From Dipteronia dyeriana (lineage: Eukaryota; Streptophyta; Magnoliopsida; Sapindales; Sapindaceae), in contig CM065303.1 in assembly GCA_032871835.1 (NCBI GenBank), positions 59,310,597 through 59,374,596 of the forward strand: DNA of 64,000 nt, read 5' to 3'. The translations under genes were made by a program, and so were the position numbers. Below, piece after piece: positions 38,601-50,344 of this stretch. Position 1 is the first letter of the stretch. Each line of letters begins with the position of its first letter. The notes beneath the pieces are model-generated. The model worked only from the letters and a program-made list of their open reading frames with translations, was not told the DNA's origin and did no database searches.

Positions 38601-39285
38601 AGAAGGATAATTTTAGGGTTTTAGGATCTTAAGCTATTTCTTAGCTGATGATCTGATGATCTGATACCATAATAAAATTACAAATTTAAATGTAAATAAT
38701 GCCCTACTGATTTCATTGATATACAGAGGTATTTATACAGTTACACCTTAACAGAGTACGGGTGTAATTAAGTCACATGTATATGTAAATTGATACAGAA
38801 TTAAATATTTACTGCCCTTGTTGTACACGGTAATTAACAAGATTAATACTAGGTGTTGCCTTTTGTATCTCCACCGTTAATATAAATAGCGGCCAAATAC
38901 ATTTTTCTTGTTAGGATAAGGAAATTGGTTTGATTTTTTATCCCTCTTCTTTATGTTGGAAGCTTGGTTTGACAATTTAAGATCTCTCACAAAATGAGCC
39001 TGTGAAAGTTTTGAAGTGTTTATGCAAATTCTTCATTCTCAAATCAACCCGTTAGGATCAAAGTTATTTAAATACGACAAAAAATAATACATAATTTGTA
39101 TGTTTAAAGGATTAAACAAATTGATTCACAAATAAAATCGCTAATACCTTTAGATTTTTGGATTTTGGATTTGAATTCACATTCTTTGTTGATTTGACAT
39201 ATGACAGGGTTTTTTAGATTCAACTTTACTTCGACTTTTGGTAGAGGTACTTGAATTGTTCAACACTGATATCAATGACGGGTGA
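32698..39285 (+). CDS. YqgF/RuvX-like (RNase H fold) protein, six exons, possibly degenerate
   Basis: Exons are 32698-32843, 32995-33037, about 33190-33260, about 33331-33420, 33708-33821 and 39208-39285. They read [115 protein letters not shown] and [20 protein letters not shown]. Plant homologues of YqgF share the LLGLdvgdKYVgLAvSDP start (first acidic residue of the RNase H fold) and VVGYP. In bacteria this family processes pre-16S rRNA; the plant role is not established to my knowledge. The Asp of the D-x-G motif here is Glu ([10 protein letters not shown]). Exons 1-2, 4-5 and 5-6 join in phase, but no canonical donor gives the required phase after exon 3. The last intron is 5.4 kb and holds a whole Copia element. 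Confidence 0.6.
33967..34171 (-). repeat. 3' LTR of the intronic Copia element
   Basis: 205 bp, about 96% identical by eye to 38678-38882. In element orientation it starts TATTAACGGTGGAG and ends AAATTTGTAA. Confidence 0.88.
34172..34183 (-). other. Polypurine tract of the intronic Copia element
   Basis: CTTGCGGGGGCA on the minus strand, directly next to the 3' LTR. This is the usual site of plus-strand priming. Confidence 0.75.
34185..37870 (-). pseudogene. Copia pol: protease, integrase, reverse transcriptase, RNase H (decayed)
   Basis: From right to left: zinc knuckle [14 protein letters not shown] (about 37520), protease site [13 protein letters not shown] (about 37405), GAG-pre-integrase [16 protein letters not shown] (36950-37000), integrase with [15 protein letters not shown] and [14 protein letters not shown] (36361-36846), reverse transcriptase with [12 protein letters not shown] (35550-35600), [15 protein letters not shown] (about 35110) and RNase H with VDWAGDPDD and SSTEAEYRA (34500-34640). 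The frame is lost at about 37000, 36850, 36360, 35340, 35290 and 34400. The integrase Glu region and the reverse transcriptase YVDD box are still legible. Confidence 0.85.
37812..38564 (-). pseudogene. Copia gag (capsid) of the intronic element
   Basis: An open frame of 250 codons opens at 38564, 94 nt after the primer site. It shows [20 protein letters not shown] and [20 protein letters not shown], the pattern of the Retrotran_gag/UBN2 families. It ends at the T-rich run near 37815, where a one-base shift leads into the frame holding the zinc knuckle and protease. Confidence 0.82.
38658..38669 (-). other. Primer binding site, tRNA-iMet type
   Basis: TGGTATCAGATC on the minus strand lies 9 bp past the 5' LTR. 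The usual plant Copia site is TGGTATCAGAGC, so there is one difference. Confidence 0.8.
38678..38882 (-). repeat. 5' LTR of the intronic Copia element
   Basis: Partner of 33967-34171. A CTGTATAAATACC TATA-like motif lies on the minus strand at about 38727-38740, in the expected place for the element promoter. Confidence 0.88.
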
Positions 39286-42095
39286 ACCGGTGAAGGTTGC
39301 TATTGCTGGACTGTTGGAAAACATTGCACTATTGTGTGTTCATGGATGATGGATGTAAACTGAAATCGAGGAACAAGTAATGTTTTCTGTTTTATTAATT
39401 TTAATTTGAAAACAAGAGATTGGTTTTTATATTTTTAGGATCTGAGTTGGATCATCTGACAATATAAATATAATTATACATAAAATACTCAAAAGTAAAA
39501 GTCAAAAATTTAAAACTGAAAAAGTAACTATAAAAATTTAAAAGATCGAAATAAGAAAATTAAAACAATCACCGATTAAAAAAACAAATAGAAATAAGTA
39601 TTAACACACCTGAAATATCTAATAGCATGATTGATATTTTGGGATTTTTTAAGAAGTTTGGTCAAAGAATACAATGAGCGTGAAGTGTTTTGCGAGTTCA
39701 ACAATTGCATACACGTGCCGATTTGTAATTGGTCCATCTCACTATCATCAACTGTGTAAGATGAATTCATGGAAGATTTTCTCCTTTAAATAAAGAACGT
39801 ACAATGTGTCAGAACCAAAAAATATAAAAAATAAAAATTTAATAAAACAAAATAAAATCAATATATAAATAAAAATTAAAAAGAAATAGTGATTACAATT
39901 TAAAATAGTGATTTTCTAATTAAAGTAGTATTTTTTTTAAATAATGATTTTCAAATTACAGTTTTTTTCTTTTTACAACAAATTAAGATTAAATATTAAA
40001 TTAATTTTAATTGATTTTTTTATTCTCTCAATTTGTTCATTGCCTTATAAAAAATTTCACATTATTATTATTATTTTAACCATTTTTTTTAATTTTCAAA
40101 ATTTGGTGACATGTGTCACATTACAATTAGATTACAATTAGATAAAAGTTAGGCTTAATTATAAAAATTGACAAAGTTAGGGGTAAAGTAGTACTTTTGA
40201 ATCATTTGTTTTGAGTTAAAGATAAAATGATCAATTTGCTTTTTCTATTATGATATTATGATTGACTGTTAAAAATTTGGTTAAAAGAACCAAATTGATG
40301 AGCTTTTAAAAACATAGAGACCACACTAGGGAAAAATGAAAAGAGTTAAAAAAGTCATAACACATAAAAACATAGAGACCGAAATGATAATACCCCTTTA
40401 CCTTTATACTCGAGTCTACTGTTGTATTTATGCCCAGTTTGGGGATGCTTCCTAAACTACTTATGGGGTCAAAAGTGATTCCGAACTGGACATAGAGTGT
40501 TTGATAAAAATTTTACGAAGTGTTTTTGATCACTTTTGACTTCCCCCACAATAGTTTTGAGAAACTAGTTTTTGTTACTTTTAGAAAACAGCTTTCTAAC
40601 TTTTAGAAAACAGCTTTCTAGGGAAACAGTAATGAAAACACGGAGGAGATCAAAGATTAATGAATTTTTATCAAACTTTCTATTTTATCCATTGCCTTTT
40701 ATGAAATTTACTAAAATAACAAATGTGTCTTCACTCTTCACCTGAATCCCATTTCCCTCTCTCTCCTTTGTCTTCATCATCTAATCCCTCTCTCTCCGCA
40801 ACACAACTTTATCTTTATCACCAAAAATCCAACATTTTCATCACAGTATCACATTGACAATCTTTCACCATCAACAAAAAAAATAAATCCAACCGAATTA
40901 AGATTTTATTAGATTTTTTTTTCATTTTCTCTCTTCTCTATTTTCAATTGGATCCAGATTTTAATGTCTCTCTCATCGTCCTCTATCTCGAGTCTACATG
41001 TCGTGACCGTCGTTTTCGGTTCTCATAATTTTTCGGTGACCATCGTCGTCTGGTTTTCACCAACTTCTGTAGTCGTGGTGGCGACATCAATGTTTGTAAG
41101 GGTTTATGATGTTGTGGCTGAGTTTGATTGAATCTAGTGGTGGATGTATTAATGGAAGTTTCTGAGTTTGATTGAAGATGGGTTTGGTGGTGATGGTTGG
41201 GTTTGTTTATTCTAGTGGTAGATGGTTCTATTTTTTTGTGATACCTTATGAATGGTGGGTAACTTTGGTTTTGGTTCAATTTTTTTATTTTTATTATTCT
41301 TGTTTAATAGAAAAATCAATCATTAATCCATCTGATCAAAGATCATAAATATTCAACTACAACTTATGGATAAAAGATTATGGAGCGGGGCAAAATGGTG
41401 TTGTTTGACCTGATAATAAATCAACATGATACTTGAAGAAAAAAATAAATAAATTAAGTGGATGAATGTTTTATAGAATTGCTTGAATTTTTCTCACATA
41501 CTTTTCTACAGATGAATCTTAAATATTCATTTGTTTTTTCTAGTTATTTTGCACAATTAAAATACTTTTTACTTGCAGTTTACCAAACATATTGAACATG
41601 TTTTTGGATCTCACAACACTTTAAAAAATCAGTTTACCAAACACTCAGGTGATTCATCGAAAATAGCTTGAGGCCAGCTGACCTCCATTGTGGAGGCTGG
41701 CTGACCTCTATTCGTGGAGGAGATTGGTCAGCGACCTTGTTGTTAGGGTCGCTGTCTGGTCTCCTCCAAGAATGTAGACCGATGGCTTCACTAAAAAAGT
41801 CCCAGTTCCTCTCTTCTAAAGAAAAAAAAAGGCAATGTCTCATTTATTGAAGAACATAAGAGGAGACACGACTTCTTTCGTGAAGAACAGAAGAGGTGCG
41901 ACCTCCTCTAGATTTGTGCTTCTCCAGTCGATCGATGACCTTCAACAGTTGAGGAGATCAACCAGAGATCCACCAGAGAAGATAGTTTTGATTTTTTTTT
42001 TAAATATATTTATAAATATTTAATTTAAATAAAAAAAATATATTAATCCATCTAATACTGCCTAATATTATTCAATAACAAACAATGTAGATTAT
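39286..42095. other. Gene-free interval with DNA-element debris
   Basis: No supported gene. At 40730-41280 there is CT-rich then GGTTTGGTGGTGATGG-like filler, also seen at 43130-43400 and, inverted, at 44580-45350. Between 41660 and 41990 is a GC-richer patch with local inverted repeats (tgacctccattgtggaggct). Overlapping short open frames on both strands there have no known domain. Confidence 0.45.
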
Positions 42096-42104
42096 TAAAT
42101 TTAA

Positions 42105-42609
42105 GAGATAATTATCGTGGTGGCCATCAATTTGGGTCACCACTATCAAATGACCATTAGATGGATAATTGATTTCAAAATGACCATTTTTGGCGAGCAC
42201 TGTTACATTAATGACCATTCCATCCATTTCCGTCCAATTCCATCAAATGAGTGGTATTTTAGTAAATAAGGAGATGATATTAATTTATTTTATATGTATA
42301 ACATATCTCAAACATACGTGTGTATATATATATATATGTATGTACGTATGTTTGAGATATGCTATACGTATATACATATAATAAATATAATTATTTATTT
42401 CAAAAAAGAAAAAGAAAAAATTGATTAAAAAAAACATCTAAAATAAAATTAATGTCATCCCCTTAATTACCAAAATGTCACCTATTGGATGGAATGACCA
42501 TTAGTGTAACGGTGTTCGTAAAAAAATAGTCATTTTAAAAATTAATTCTCCATCTAATGATCATTTTGATAGTAGTGATCCAGGTTGATGGCCACCCGGT
42601 AATTATCCC
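42105..42609. mobile_element. 505-bp foldback MITE with exact 9-bp target duplication
   Basis: TAAATTTAA occurs at 42096-42104 and again at 42610-42618. The element starts GAGATAATTATCGTGGTGGC and, inverted, GGGATAATTACCGGGTGGCC. The arms pair for about 150 bp with scattered mismatches. A second internal palindrome is centred near 42330 (catatctcaaacatacg and its inverse). There is no coding capacity. The 9-bp duplication suggests mobilisation by a Mutator-type transposase. Confidence 0.85.
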
Positions 42610-42827
42610 TAAATTTAATCCAATAATGTTTAATACTAAAGGTTTTGGAAAGCAGGTCGTCTGAAGATTACAAGAGGTAAATAGACCAGTAATATTTGAT
42701 TTCCGGCTATTTTATAAGTGTGTAAAACAAACATTCTTTCAAAAAAATAAAAAATAAATTAAAATACAAACAATCAAACATTGGATTAAGAAATTAGTAG
42801 GGTATAAGACTATAAGACTATCTCTTC

Positions 42828-44080
42828 GGGTGCGTTTGGTACGTGGGACGAGACGGGATGGGACAGGACGGGACACCTTTCTCTTATCCCATGTTTGGCA
42901 CGCCATTAGTATAGGACGAGACGGGACAAGGTGGGACAAAAACCATAAAATCTTGTCCCACCTCAGACCCTCGGCCAGACTTGGGACAAGTCTGGGAAAG
43001 ACATTTTTGCCCTCAAATATTGTAAAAATTACAAAAATACCAATTATAAAATAAAACCCAACCCTTCATTCTCTCTCATTCTCACGCCTCTCTCTCTCTG
43101 TGCTCATTGTCACACTCCTCTCTCTCTCTTCATTCTCTCTTCTTTGGCCGACGACGAGGAGCAGAGATCTTAGTCTCTCCCGTCGAACCAGGGCTGCGAT
43201 CTGAGATTTTGATTGAAAGCAGGGCCGCCGAATCGGTGCGCTCGTACACCGTTGAACCAAGGCCGCCGAGATGGTTATAGGTTTGATTGAAGCTGGGTTC
43301 AGTGTTGATGGTTGGGTTTGTTTAATTTGGTGGTGGTTATAAGGGTGGATGGAACTGGGTTTGGTGTTGACGATGATTGAGGGATGTTGACGATTTGGGT
43401 TTCAGTTTTTGGGATATGGGTTTGGCGATATGGGTTCCAGTTTGATTGAGGGGTGTTGACGATTTGGGTTTCAATTTTTGGCGATCTGGGTTTCAGATTT
43501 TGGAGAAATTTTTGATTTGTTGCCGATGATGATTTGGTGTTGACGATGATGGTTGTTTTCAATCGGTTTTTGATTTGTTTTTGATTTGTTTGAATTGGAG
43601 CAATTTGGTTGTTTCAATTAGTTTTGGTTGTTTTCAATCAATTTTGGTTGTTTGACTGGGTTTTCATTGAAGAATCGATGAAGAAATATTTAATTTCATT
43701 GAAGAATTGGTTAAGAAAAAATTAGTTAGTTTAATTAGTTTCACTGAAGAAAAATCTAATTAGGGTTTGTGGAATTAAATGAATTTTAATTACTTTTAAT
43801 CAAGTAATATTTGATATTTTTCAAATTAATGAAAGAATCTGAATTTGATCCAAATAGGAGGTTTTTTTTCACATTTAATAAAATTGTTATAAATATTAGA
43901 AATGTCAAGAGGGGTACTCTGGTCATTTGTACCTCTTGTCCCGTCCTGTCCCAGTCATACCAAACGTATAACAGTATAGTTAACAGTTCTGTTCCAGACC
44001 TTCCAAATATAATACAGAACAATATGTCCCGGCTCGTCCCGTCCCACCTTGTCCTGTCTCATCTCCGTGCCATACGCACC
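42828..44080. mobile_element. 1.25-kb inverted-repeat element, GTGCGTTTGGTAC termini
   Basis: The left end GGGTGCGTTTGGTACGTGGG and the right end, inverted, GGTGCGTATGGCACGG frame GGGACGAGACGGGACA-type subterminal repeats at both sides. The interior is CT-rich followed by GGTTTGGTGTTGATGG-like filler. No transposase is present. End type and structure suggest a hAT-like or similar non-autonomous element, but no target duplication could be confirmed. Confidence 0.6.
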
Positions 44081-44102
44081 TTTCGTGAACTATTAATGAT
44101 TT

Positions 44103-45641
44103 GGGAAAGTATCATTTGACCCCCCGACCTTTGCCCTATTATTAAGACGATGATATGGTTTGACCATATTGGTCGGTCTCCCTCCTCAAATGGAAAGAAT
44201 GTATTATATTCCCCTTCTGTTACTATTTCCATCCATTAAATGTATTATATGCCCCTTCTATTACTTTGCTCTATATAGTTACTATTTTACCCTTACAATT
44301 CATTAAATCAAAAAATAAAAGAAAATAAAAAAATATTTAAAAGTAATTTTTTTTTTAAAAACATAATTAAAAAAATGATCTCCACCGTCCATCTTTGAGA
44401 TGGATGGTGGAGATATCTCTTTTTATTTTTTTTATTTAATTTTAAAAACAAAATTAAAAATAAACAAAATTAATAAAATAAATAAAATAAAATAAATAAG
44501 ATTTGGATATCTTATTTAGTTATTCATATTCACCGAGCACATCCACCGGAACCCAGAACACCACCACTTGAAATCTAAAAAACCACCCTCAACACCACCA
44601 AATCAGAAATCAACCACCATAGTCCACAATCATCCACCAAACCAGAAATCGAACCCCCAAAATCCAGCCAGCCACTACTACTTCCACGCAACAACACACC
44701 TAAAATCTAAATTCGAAACCAAATCGAAATCGATCCAATTTGAAACCAAATCGAAACCGATTCACCACAAAATCCACATTTCAAACCAAAATCGATCCAG
44801 AAACCCAATATGGATCTTAAAAATAAATAATTAATTAAAAAAACACCAATTCACCAGTTATCAGCCACCAAACCCATAAATCGTCACCAAACCGATCCAA
44901 CCACCAAACCACAGCCCAGTCAACCGGTTATCACCCAACCACACCAGAACAAATCTCCATCACCTAAAAAACAAATTCAAACATATACCCAATCCCAGAT
45001 TCGAGCAAGTATGTGTAAGAACAAGTTTGGACCACCACCAAATAAGGATTCGATTCAGAAACCCAAGAAACAAACCCTAGAAACAAATCGAACCAAACCT
45101 ATTCTCAGCCACCCGATCTGGAACCCCACACCCAAACGACGACTACCCAATCCACCCTCTTCCAATCGAACCCAGAAAACACCCATACCCAAACCCAATC
45201 GACAACGAAAAAGAAGAAAAGGAAGAGATAGAGCGACGATAATGGTTGTTTTGGTGGTGGTAACAAGAAACAGAAGTTTAAGAAGAGGAACAAGTGGGTT
45301 GGTTATGGTGGTGATTAGAGGATGAGATGGATCGATGGTGGTGGTGGATCGGTGGAGAAGATGATGATCATATGAGAGAGAAACAAAAATGTTGTATATG
45401 AAGAGAAAGAGTTGTTTGAGAGAGATTGCGTTTTTTTAATTTTTTAATTTTTTTTTAATTTTATGCTTTTACAATAATACCCTTTTAATTTCAAGGATCA
45501 ACGTTATCTTGGATGGTAATTGTGATGGAAAGGGGTCTTTATAGGTTTGTTTGATTTCAGGGGGAGAAACAACCAATATACCTAAACTATGTCCTCGTCT
45601 TAACAAAAGGATTAAACCCAGGGGTAAAATAATACTTTCCC
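44103..45641. mobile_element. 1.54-kb non-autonomous MULE with about 140-bp inverted repeats
   Basis: The ends are GGGAAAGTATCATTTGACCC and, inverted, GGGAAAGTATTATTTTACCC. They pair on through TTAAGACGATGATATGGTTT versus TTAAGACGAGGACATAGTTT, to TTTCCATCC. Flanks are TAATGATTT (44094-44102) and GAATGATTT (45642-45650), a 9-bp duplication with one mismatch. The interior is an A/C-rich plus-strand stretch (aatccaccaaaccag-like) ending in a GGTGGTGG block. Open frames of 88 and 104 codons there are Pro/Asn/Lys-rich and look like filler. Confidence 0.8.
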
Positions 45642-45650
45642 GAATGATTT

Positions 45651-47576
45651 AGAATAATTTGCCTGACTGTAAGTACTGGACAATTCGTTTTTATTTTAAT
45701 TATATATTAATTGTGTTGAATCTCATGGTTATTTAATTAATGGGTTATGCACTAATCTTGATGCACCCAGCCTCACCGTCCACACTTTTTGACTTATCTT
45801 TGTAAGTAAAAAATATTTAAATTAGTTTTAGCTTATATATATATAAAGAATACATTTTTTTTCGTTACGATGCCAATTAGAATTAGTATATTTAATGAGT
45901 TAAAAAATATTAAATAATTTTTAAATAAGAAATTGAAATAAATATTGTAAACAATTATGTTGGTTACGTACTAGTTTAATTTTTAATTTTCTAAAAAACG
46001 TAATTTTATTCTGATGTCAATTACAAAGATTTTTCTCACAATTTGATAGATTATTAGGTGGGCTGATGCACCCACACCGGCCACGTACTCACAAGTCACA
46101 AGTTACCACATATCAATTAAAAAGAAGGAAAAATTTAATCACGTCCCTGCGAACAAAATTTGTTGGTTTTACCTTTGTATTATTGGCTTTTCTCCCATGT
46201 AATGAAATTTCAAACAAAGGCATAAACCCCAACACACAAGCCAAATTAAATTATTTATCCTATGTATAAACAAAATCGCCATTCAAATTTGGAGCATTGA
46301 ATTACAAATTAGAGACATTGATATATATGGAAACCTACATGCAATTCTTGGTGCACATTAATTACTTCAAGTTTATTAGGATAAAATTGTTTCTTTTACT
46401 GTTAAAATTTCGGTCCAAAGAACTTATTTTATGAATATGTCCTTTCAACAAAACTGATATTATTCGTAATTTTCTCATCTTAAAATTTAATAATATATTA
46501 TATATTGGTTCAGATTATATCAATTCAAATTTATAACATAATTGTTTGATTTTAATATCTCAATTATTGTATTAAAGAGCATTTGAGTTAATCAGTGGTT
46601 GAGATGTTGAACTTTTGTTCAAAAAAATAATAACGATAAAGATAAAAAATTGAGTCAAAAATATAGCCTACCCATTACATATTTTTATATTACTTTTGTA
46701 TTAGCATATGGCTTTAGGATAAATATTTTCACTCCTTTTTCTAATGATCATATGGAGTTAGTATTATGTGTGTCCCTCATCAAAAGTCTTTTCAAATATA
46801 TATTGTGTATTTTCTTCAATAACAGTACTGTTAGGAGTTGGTATGGACCAATTGAAAAGCACTCTCAATACTTTGAACCACTTGCATTTATTAAATTATA
46901 TCGTCAATGCATAAAAATATGTAAAATTACTTTAATAATAATAATAAAGAAATTAGTAGACCAGGCACTTATAAATACTTGGGATGATGCTTTCACTGTT
47001 CATATAAAAAACCGTTGTTTGAAATTCAATTCATGGATAATTGAATATCCCAAATCGTAATATAATTAAATTCTACCAACTCTTAAAGTTAATTGAGATC
47101 CACCTATCACTATGTTTCTTAGGCTGCACTAATCATTAGGAAGATTAGATTAATATATTAATTAAGTTGTGGTTAATTTTACACGGCTGCATATATGGAT
47201 GAATGCACACCCCTCATAAACTGGTTACAATTAATTCCGACCACATATAGTCGTTGGACATGAATAAACCCTAATTTTATAAGAGTCCATTTCTACTTAC
47301 TCCCTTCAAGAGGAATGAACATTATCTGCATAAACATATATCATCCTAGATACATATCATCTATGTAGAAAGGGTAATAATGGTAAAAATGATCTCATTT
47401 TATAATCCTTTGAAAAAGACACGATGACTCCGAGTGGTAAAAAAGAAAAACATATAAAAATAAGAATGATGAGCAATATATATATAAAATAATATAATTA
47501 TTAAACAAGACAGCAGTACTTTGTTTTTTTTTTACATGCAAGGTTAGTTTTATTATATTATTGTCTAAATTAATTA
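45651..47576. other. Gene-free AT-rich interval downstream of the 5-phosphatase gene
   Basis: A 136-codon plus-strand open frame (46650-47060) lies here. Its composition is Ile/Lys/Phe-rich as expected from AT-rich DNA, it has no known motif, and I do not call it a gene. Two similar phrases, gatgcacccagcctcacc (45761) and gatgcacccacaccggcc (46065), lie 300 bp apart. Confidence 0.5.
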
Positions 47577-50344
47577 CTAACTAGTGAAGCTTGAGGATCT
47601 GGGTTTACTACATATAATATCATCTTGTAACGACATCTGGAATTGGCTTGTAATTCTCTCAAACCTGTCAGATAGGAAGAAGCCTTGTATACTCTTCAAT
47701 GTACGTAAAATGTCAACTTGTGCAGTAAATATTGCCTTGACTGGTCTGTGATCTGACAACTTTGATTCGCCTCTACTGTATATATGTTGCTTTAATCCTT
47801 TTCCATACCAAATTATCCGATCACACCTTCATGAGATAATAATTAAATCACCAAATCGATAATTAATTGATATCAGAATTCATTTGAAGAAGCCTTAGTA
47901 AATTTTAAAACGAAGTACTATACCATGCAGGTGCACGCCCCCTTTTGCCTTTTTTGCCTTGAACACATGCATAGTATTCATCAGAATTCGGACAATATTT
48001 GTAAGTAGGAGCAAATTTAATTGCTTCTTCGTGCCAACCTTGTAATACTTGACCATTCATCACCTCCGCCCTTAGCTTCAATATTTTCTAAATATGTTAG
48101 TACTATTATCATGTGTAGAACAACATGTTAAAAGCATTTAACGATTGAGATTTGATAAACCCATTTTGTAAAATTACCATCGTTAATAAAAGGTTCTTAA
48201 AAAAGGAAAAGAATAAAATAAAGTAACATGCAAGTTGGTTTTTTTAGGTTACCTGATCATTTTCTAGAAGTGTTTTCCATTCTCCTGTATCCACCAAGAA
48301 ACGAGTTGTTGCTTCTGGAAGGGATATTCTATAATTTAAATCGCCAAGCAAGATTACCCGACTGTATATATATATTTCCAAAAGCATAAAACTTGATTAG
48401 CTTATATCACCAAGATATTTAATTAAATAATTCTTAATTAAGCAGACAGTTAATTAACATGCTTAAAGTAACCTTTTAACTTATATATTGATTATAAGGT
48501 CAACTTGCTTAACAGATTATTATTATAACAAAAAAATATATAATTTTTTTTACTAGTATAGAAAGTGGCCAGTTCGTTTATCTACCAATCACAATTGCTA
48601 ATCAATTCTTTAAAAATAAAAATAAATTTCTATAATTGGCGGCATCAAACGATAACGACAAGTTCCCAATTCCAAATTGATTAGCAACATTGATGTGTTA
48701 ATTATTATTATTGATTGGTGTCTTATATTATGGACTTTTAGCGGAAAAAAACATTAATTAAGAAGTGGATTGATAAGTAATGTTAATTAATTAAGTAAAT
48801 AGGAAATGGGGTTTGGACAGTTTCAACGAATTAATTACGTACTCATGATCAAGAATTTTTGATGACAAATTAAGTGAAGGACCTCCCCCAGGAAAACTTG
48901 TTCGAGAAAATATTTCTGCAACATCAGAATTTCTATGTTTCTCATCTCCTTCTCTATCCCCTGAAGCTAAATGACTGCATATAAAGCAGAAGCTCGTTTC
49001 ATGTAACTGAAATCTAACCGCCACAGAACCCTGCACACCAACAATTTTCAAAATTAATTAAATTAAAGTAGGCAAACCATGTATTAATATAAACATTTTT
49101 TTTATATCATTACAAGTTACAACTATTATTTTTGAGTAAGAATATGCGTCACAAGAAGATCTTTACTAATTAACCAATAAAAAGATAGAATAGAAACATG
49201 ACTGAATTAGATTGATTCTGACCACTCTTGTTTAACATATGATATGTTAGGGCAAACTTTAATTATGAATATATATTGTTGTGTGTTCATGATGAAGAAT
49301 ATAATATAAACAAAAAAAAAACTAGCTAAATGTTTTATTGATACAAGATTTCGTCTTATATAACTAGGTTTTGGAAAACCTACCTTATGTTTCAGACAAA
49401 AAGAAAAAAGAAGAAGAAGAAAAACCTACCTTATTTCCTAAGCAGCCCATGATGCCACAGCCAACACAAGAGACGCTGGGATGGCGGATGTACGGATGAA
49501 GATTGCTTCGAACCCAAACGGATATGAATATCCCAACCATCTGCTTGCTTATTATACACCGAAAATCCTGAGGAACATTGTTGCTGCTTTGATCTATTGA
49601 TTTTTTTCCCTTTTTGATTATTTCTTTTTCCAATTTTTTGTTCAGAGTTTCTCTAATCAAGGAATTCCATTTCATGGATACCTTATTATTTTCCGATCCT
49701 AGAATATTCGAAGCTCGTAGAGGCACAATTTCCTGAAACCTGTTGTACAAAAGATATGCATAGACGGATAAATATCAATAGTCATTGTCTGTGATTTTGT
49801 GACATATTTCATTAATATTAATGTTAAATGTGTGTGATCAATTACCCTAAAACATAAATGTCACAGGAGATATTGCGTGTGTCTAACCAACCCTCCATAT
49901 CTAAATCTTTGTTTGGTGCAACCCCACCGGCGTTCCATGTACTAACAAAAACCCTTTACAAAAAAAAAAACAAAGTAAAAAATAAGAATCAAAGAAAGAC
50001 AAAAAAGAAATGAATTTGAGAAAGATGATCAGGTAGCATTTAGTTGTTTCTCACTTGTAGTTTTTTGTTTCTTTATGGTCATGATCGAAGATAGTAGTGT
50101 CATGGCTCAAGGATGGCTCTTCATCCAAGCTTGGTATTTCGAGGATGGATTCGTTGGTGCTTGGAACATCTGTGACAAAGTTGTTGCTTCCCAATCCCTT
50201 TCTGAGGATCTTATTGGCCACCAATCTAGGCCACATGACCTGAAATCATTACAAACATAAGCACATAGTAGTAAAAAAACCTGAATAGATTGAAGAGGGA
50301 GAAAAAGTGTAGGTAATGCATACTTGTGCTTGGTTTACAGGCAT
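47577..50344 (-). CDS. Type I inositol polyphosphate 5-phosphatase, short form, eight exons
   Basis: Minus-strand exons are 50344-50324, 50239-50055, 49953-49846, 49739-49430, 49030-48843, 48361-48253, 48075-47924 and 47826-47577. They total 1323 nt (440 residues), all with GT-AG borders and an unbroken phase. The protein starts [20 protein letters not shown]. Catalytic-domain landmarks in order are [74 protein letters not shown] and [10 protein letters not shown]. These cover the metal and phosphate binding motifs of the endonuclease/exonuclease/phosphatase fold. The enzyme removes the 5-phosphate from inositol phosphates and/or phosphoinositides, damping IP3/PIP2 signalling. It lacks the long insert of CVP2/CVL1-type members and is close in length to the short Arabidopsis members. 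The 7-codon first exon was chosen because it restores the [17 protein letters not shown] start; an ATG at 50236 is the alternative. Confidence 0.92.

Larger units (their letters stand above)
33967..38882 (-). mobile_element. 4.9-kb RE1-like Copia retrotransposon inside the YqgF-like intron, antisense
   Basis: Two 205-bp direct repeats bound the element. The primer site TGGTATCAGATC (tRNA-iMet type) follows the 5' LTR, and a CTTGCGGGGGCA polypurine tract precedes the 3' LTR. Gag, protease, integrase, reverse transcriptase and RNase H follow the Copia order on the minus strand, with several frameshifts and stops. The LTRs differ at about eight of 205 positions, so the insertion is old enough to have decayed but still clear. 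No convincing target duplication was found. Confidence 0.9.

Noticed and set aside
41634..41990. GC-richer patch with overlapping frames on both strands
   Set aside because: Local inverted repeats explain the dual frames; no domain or splice context was found.
44568..45325. Pro/Asn/Lys-rich frames inside the 1.54-kb MULE
   Set aside because: Low-complexity A/C-rich filler; similar filler appears inverted in other non-autonomous elements of the window.
46650..47060. 136-codon plus-strand open frame
   Set aside because: Ile/Lys/Phe-rich composition as expected from AT-rich DNA, no domain, no splice or codon signal, and no neighbouring exons.
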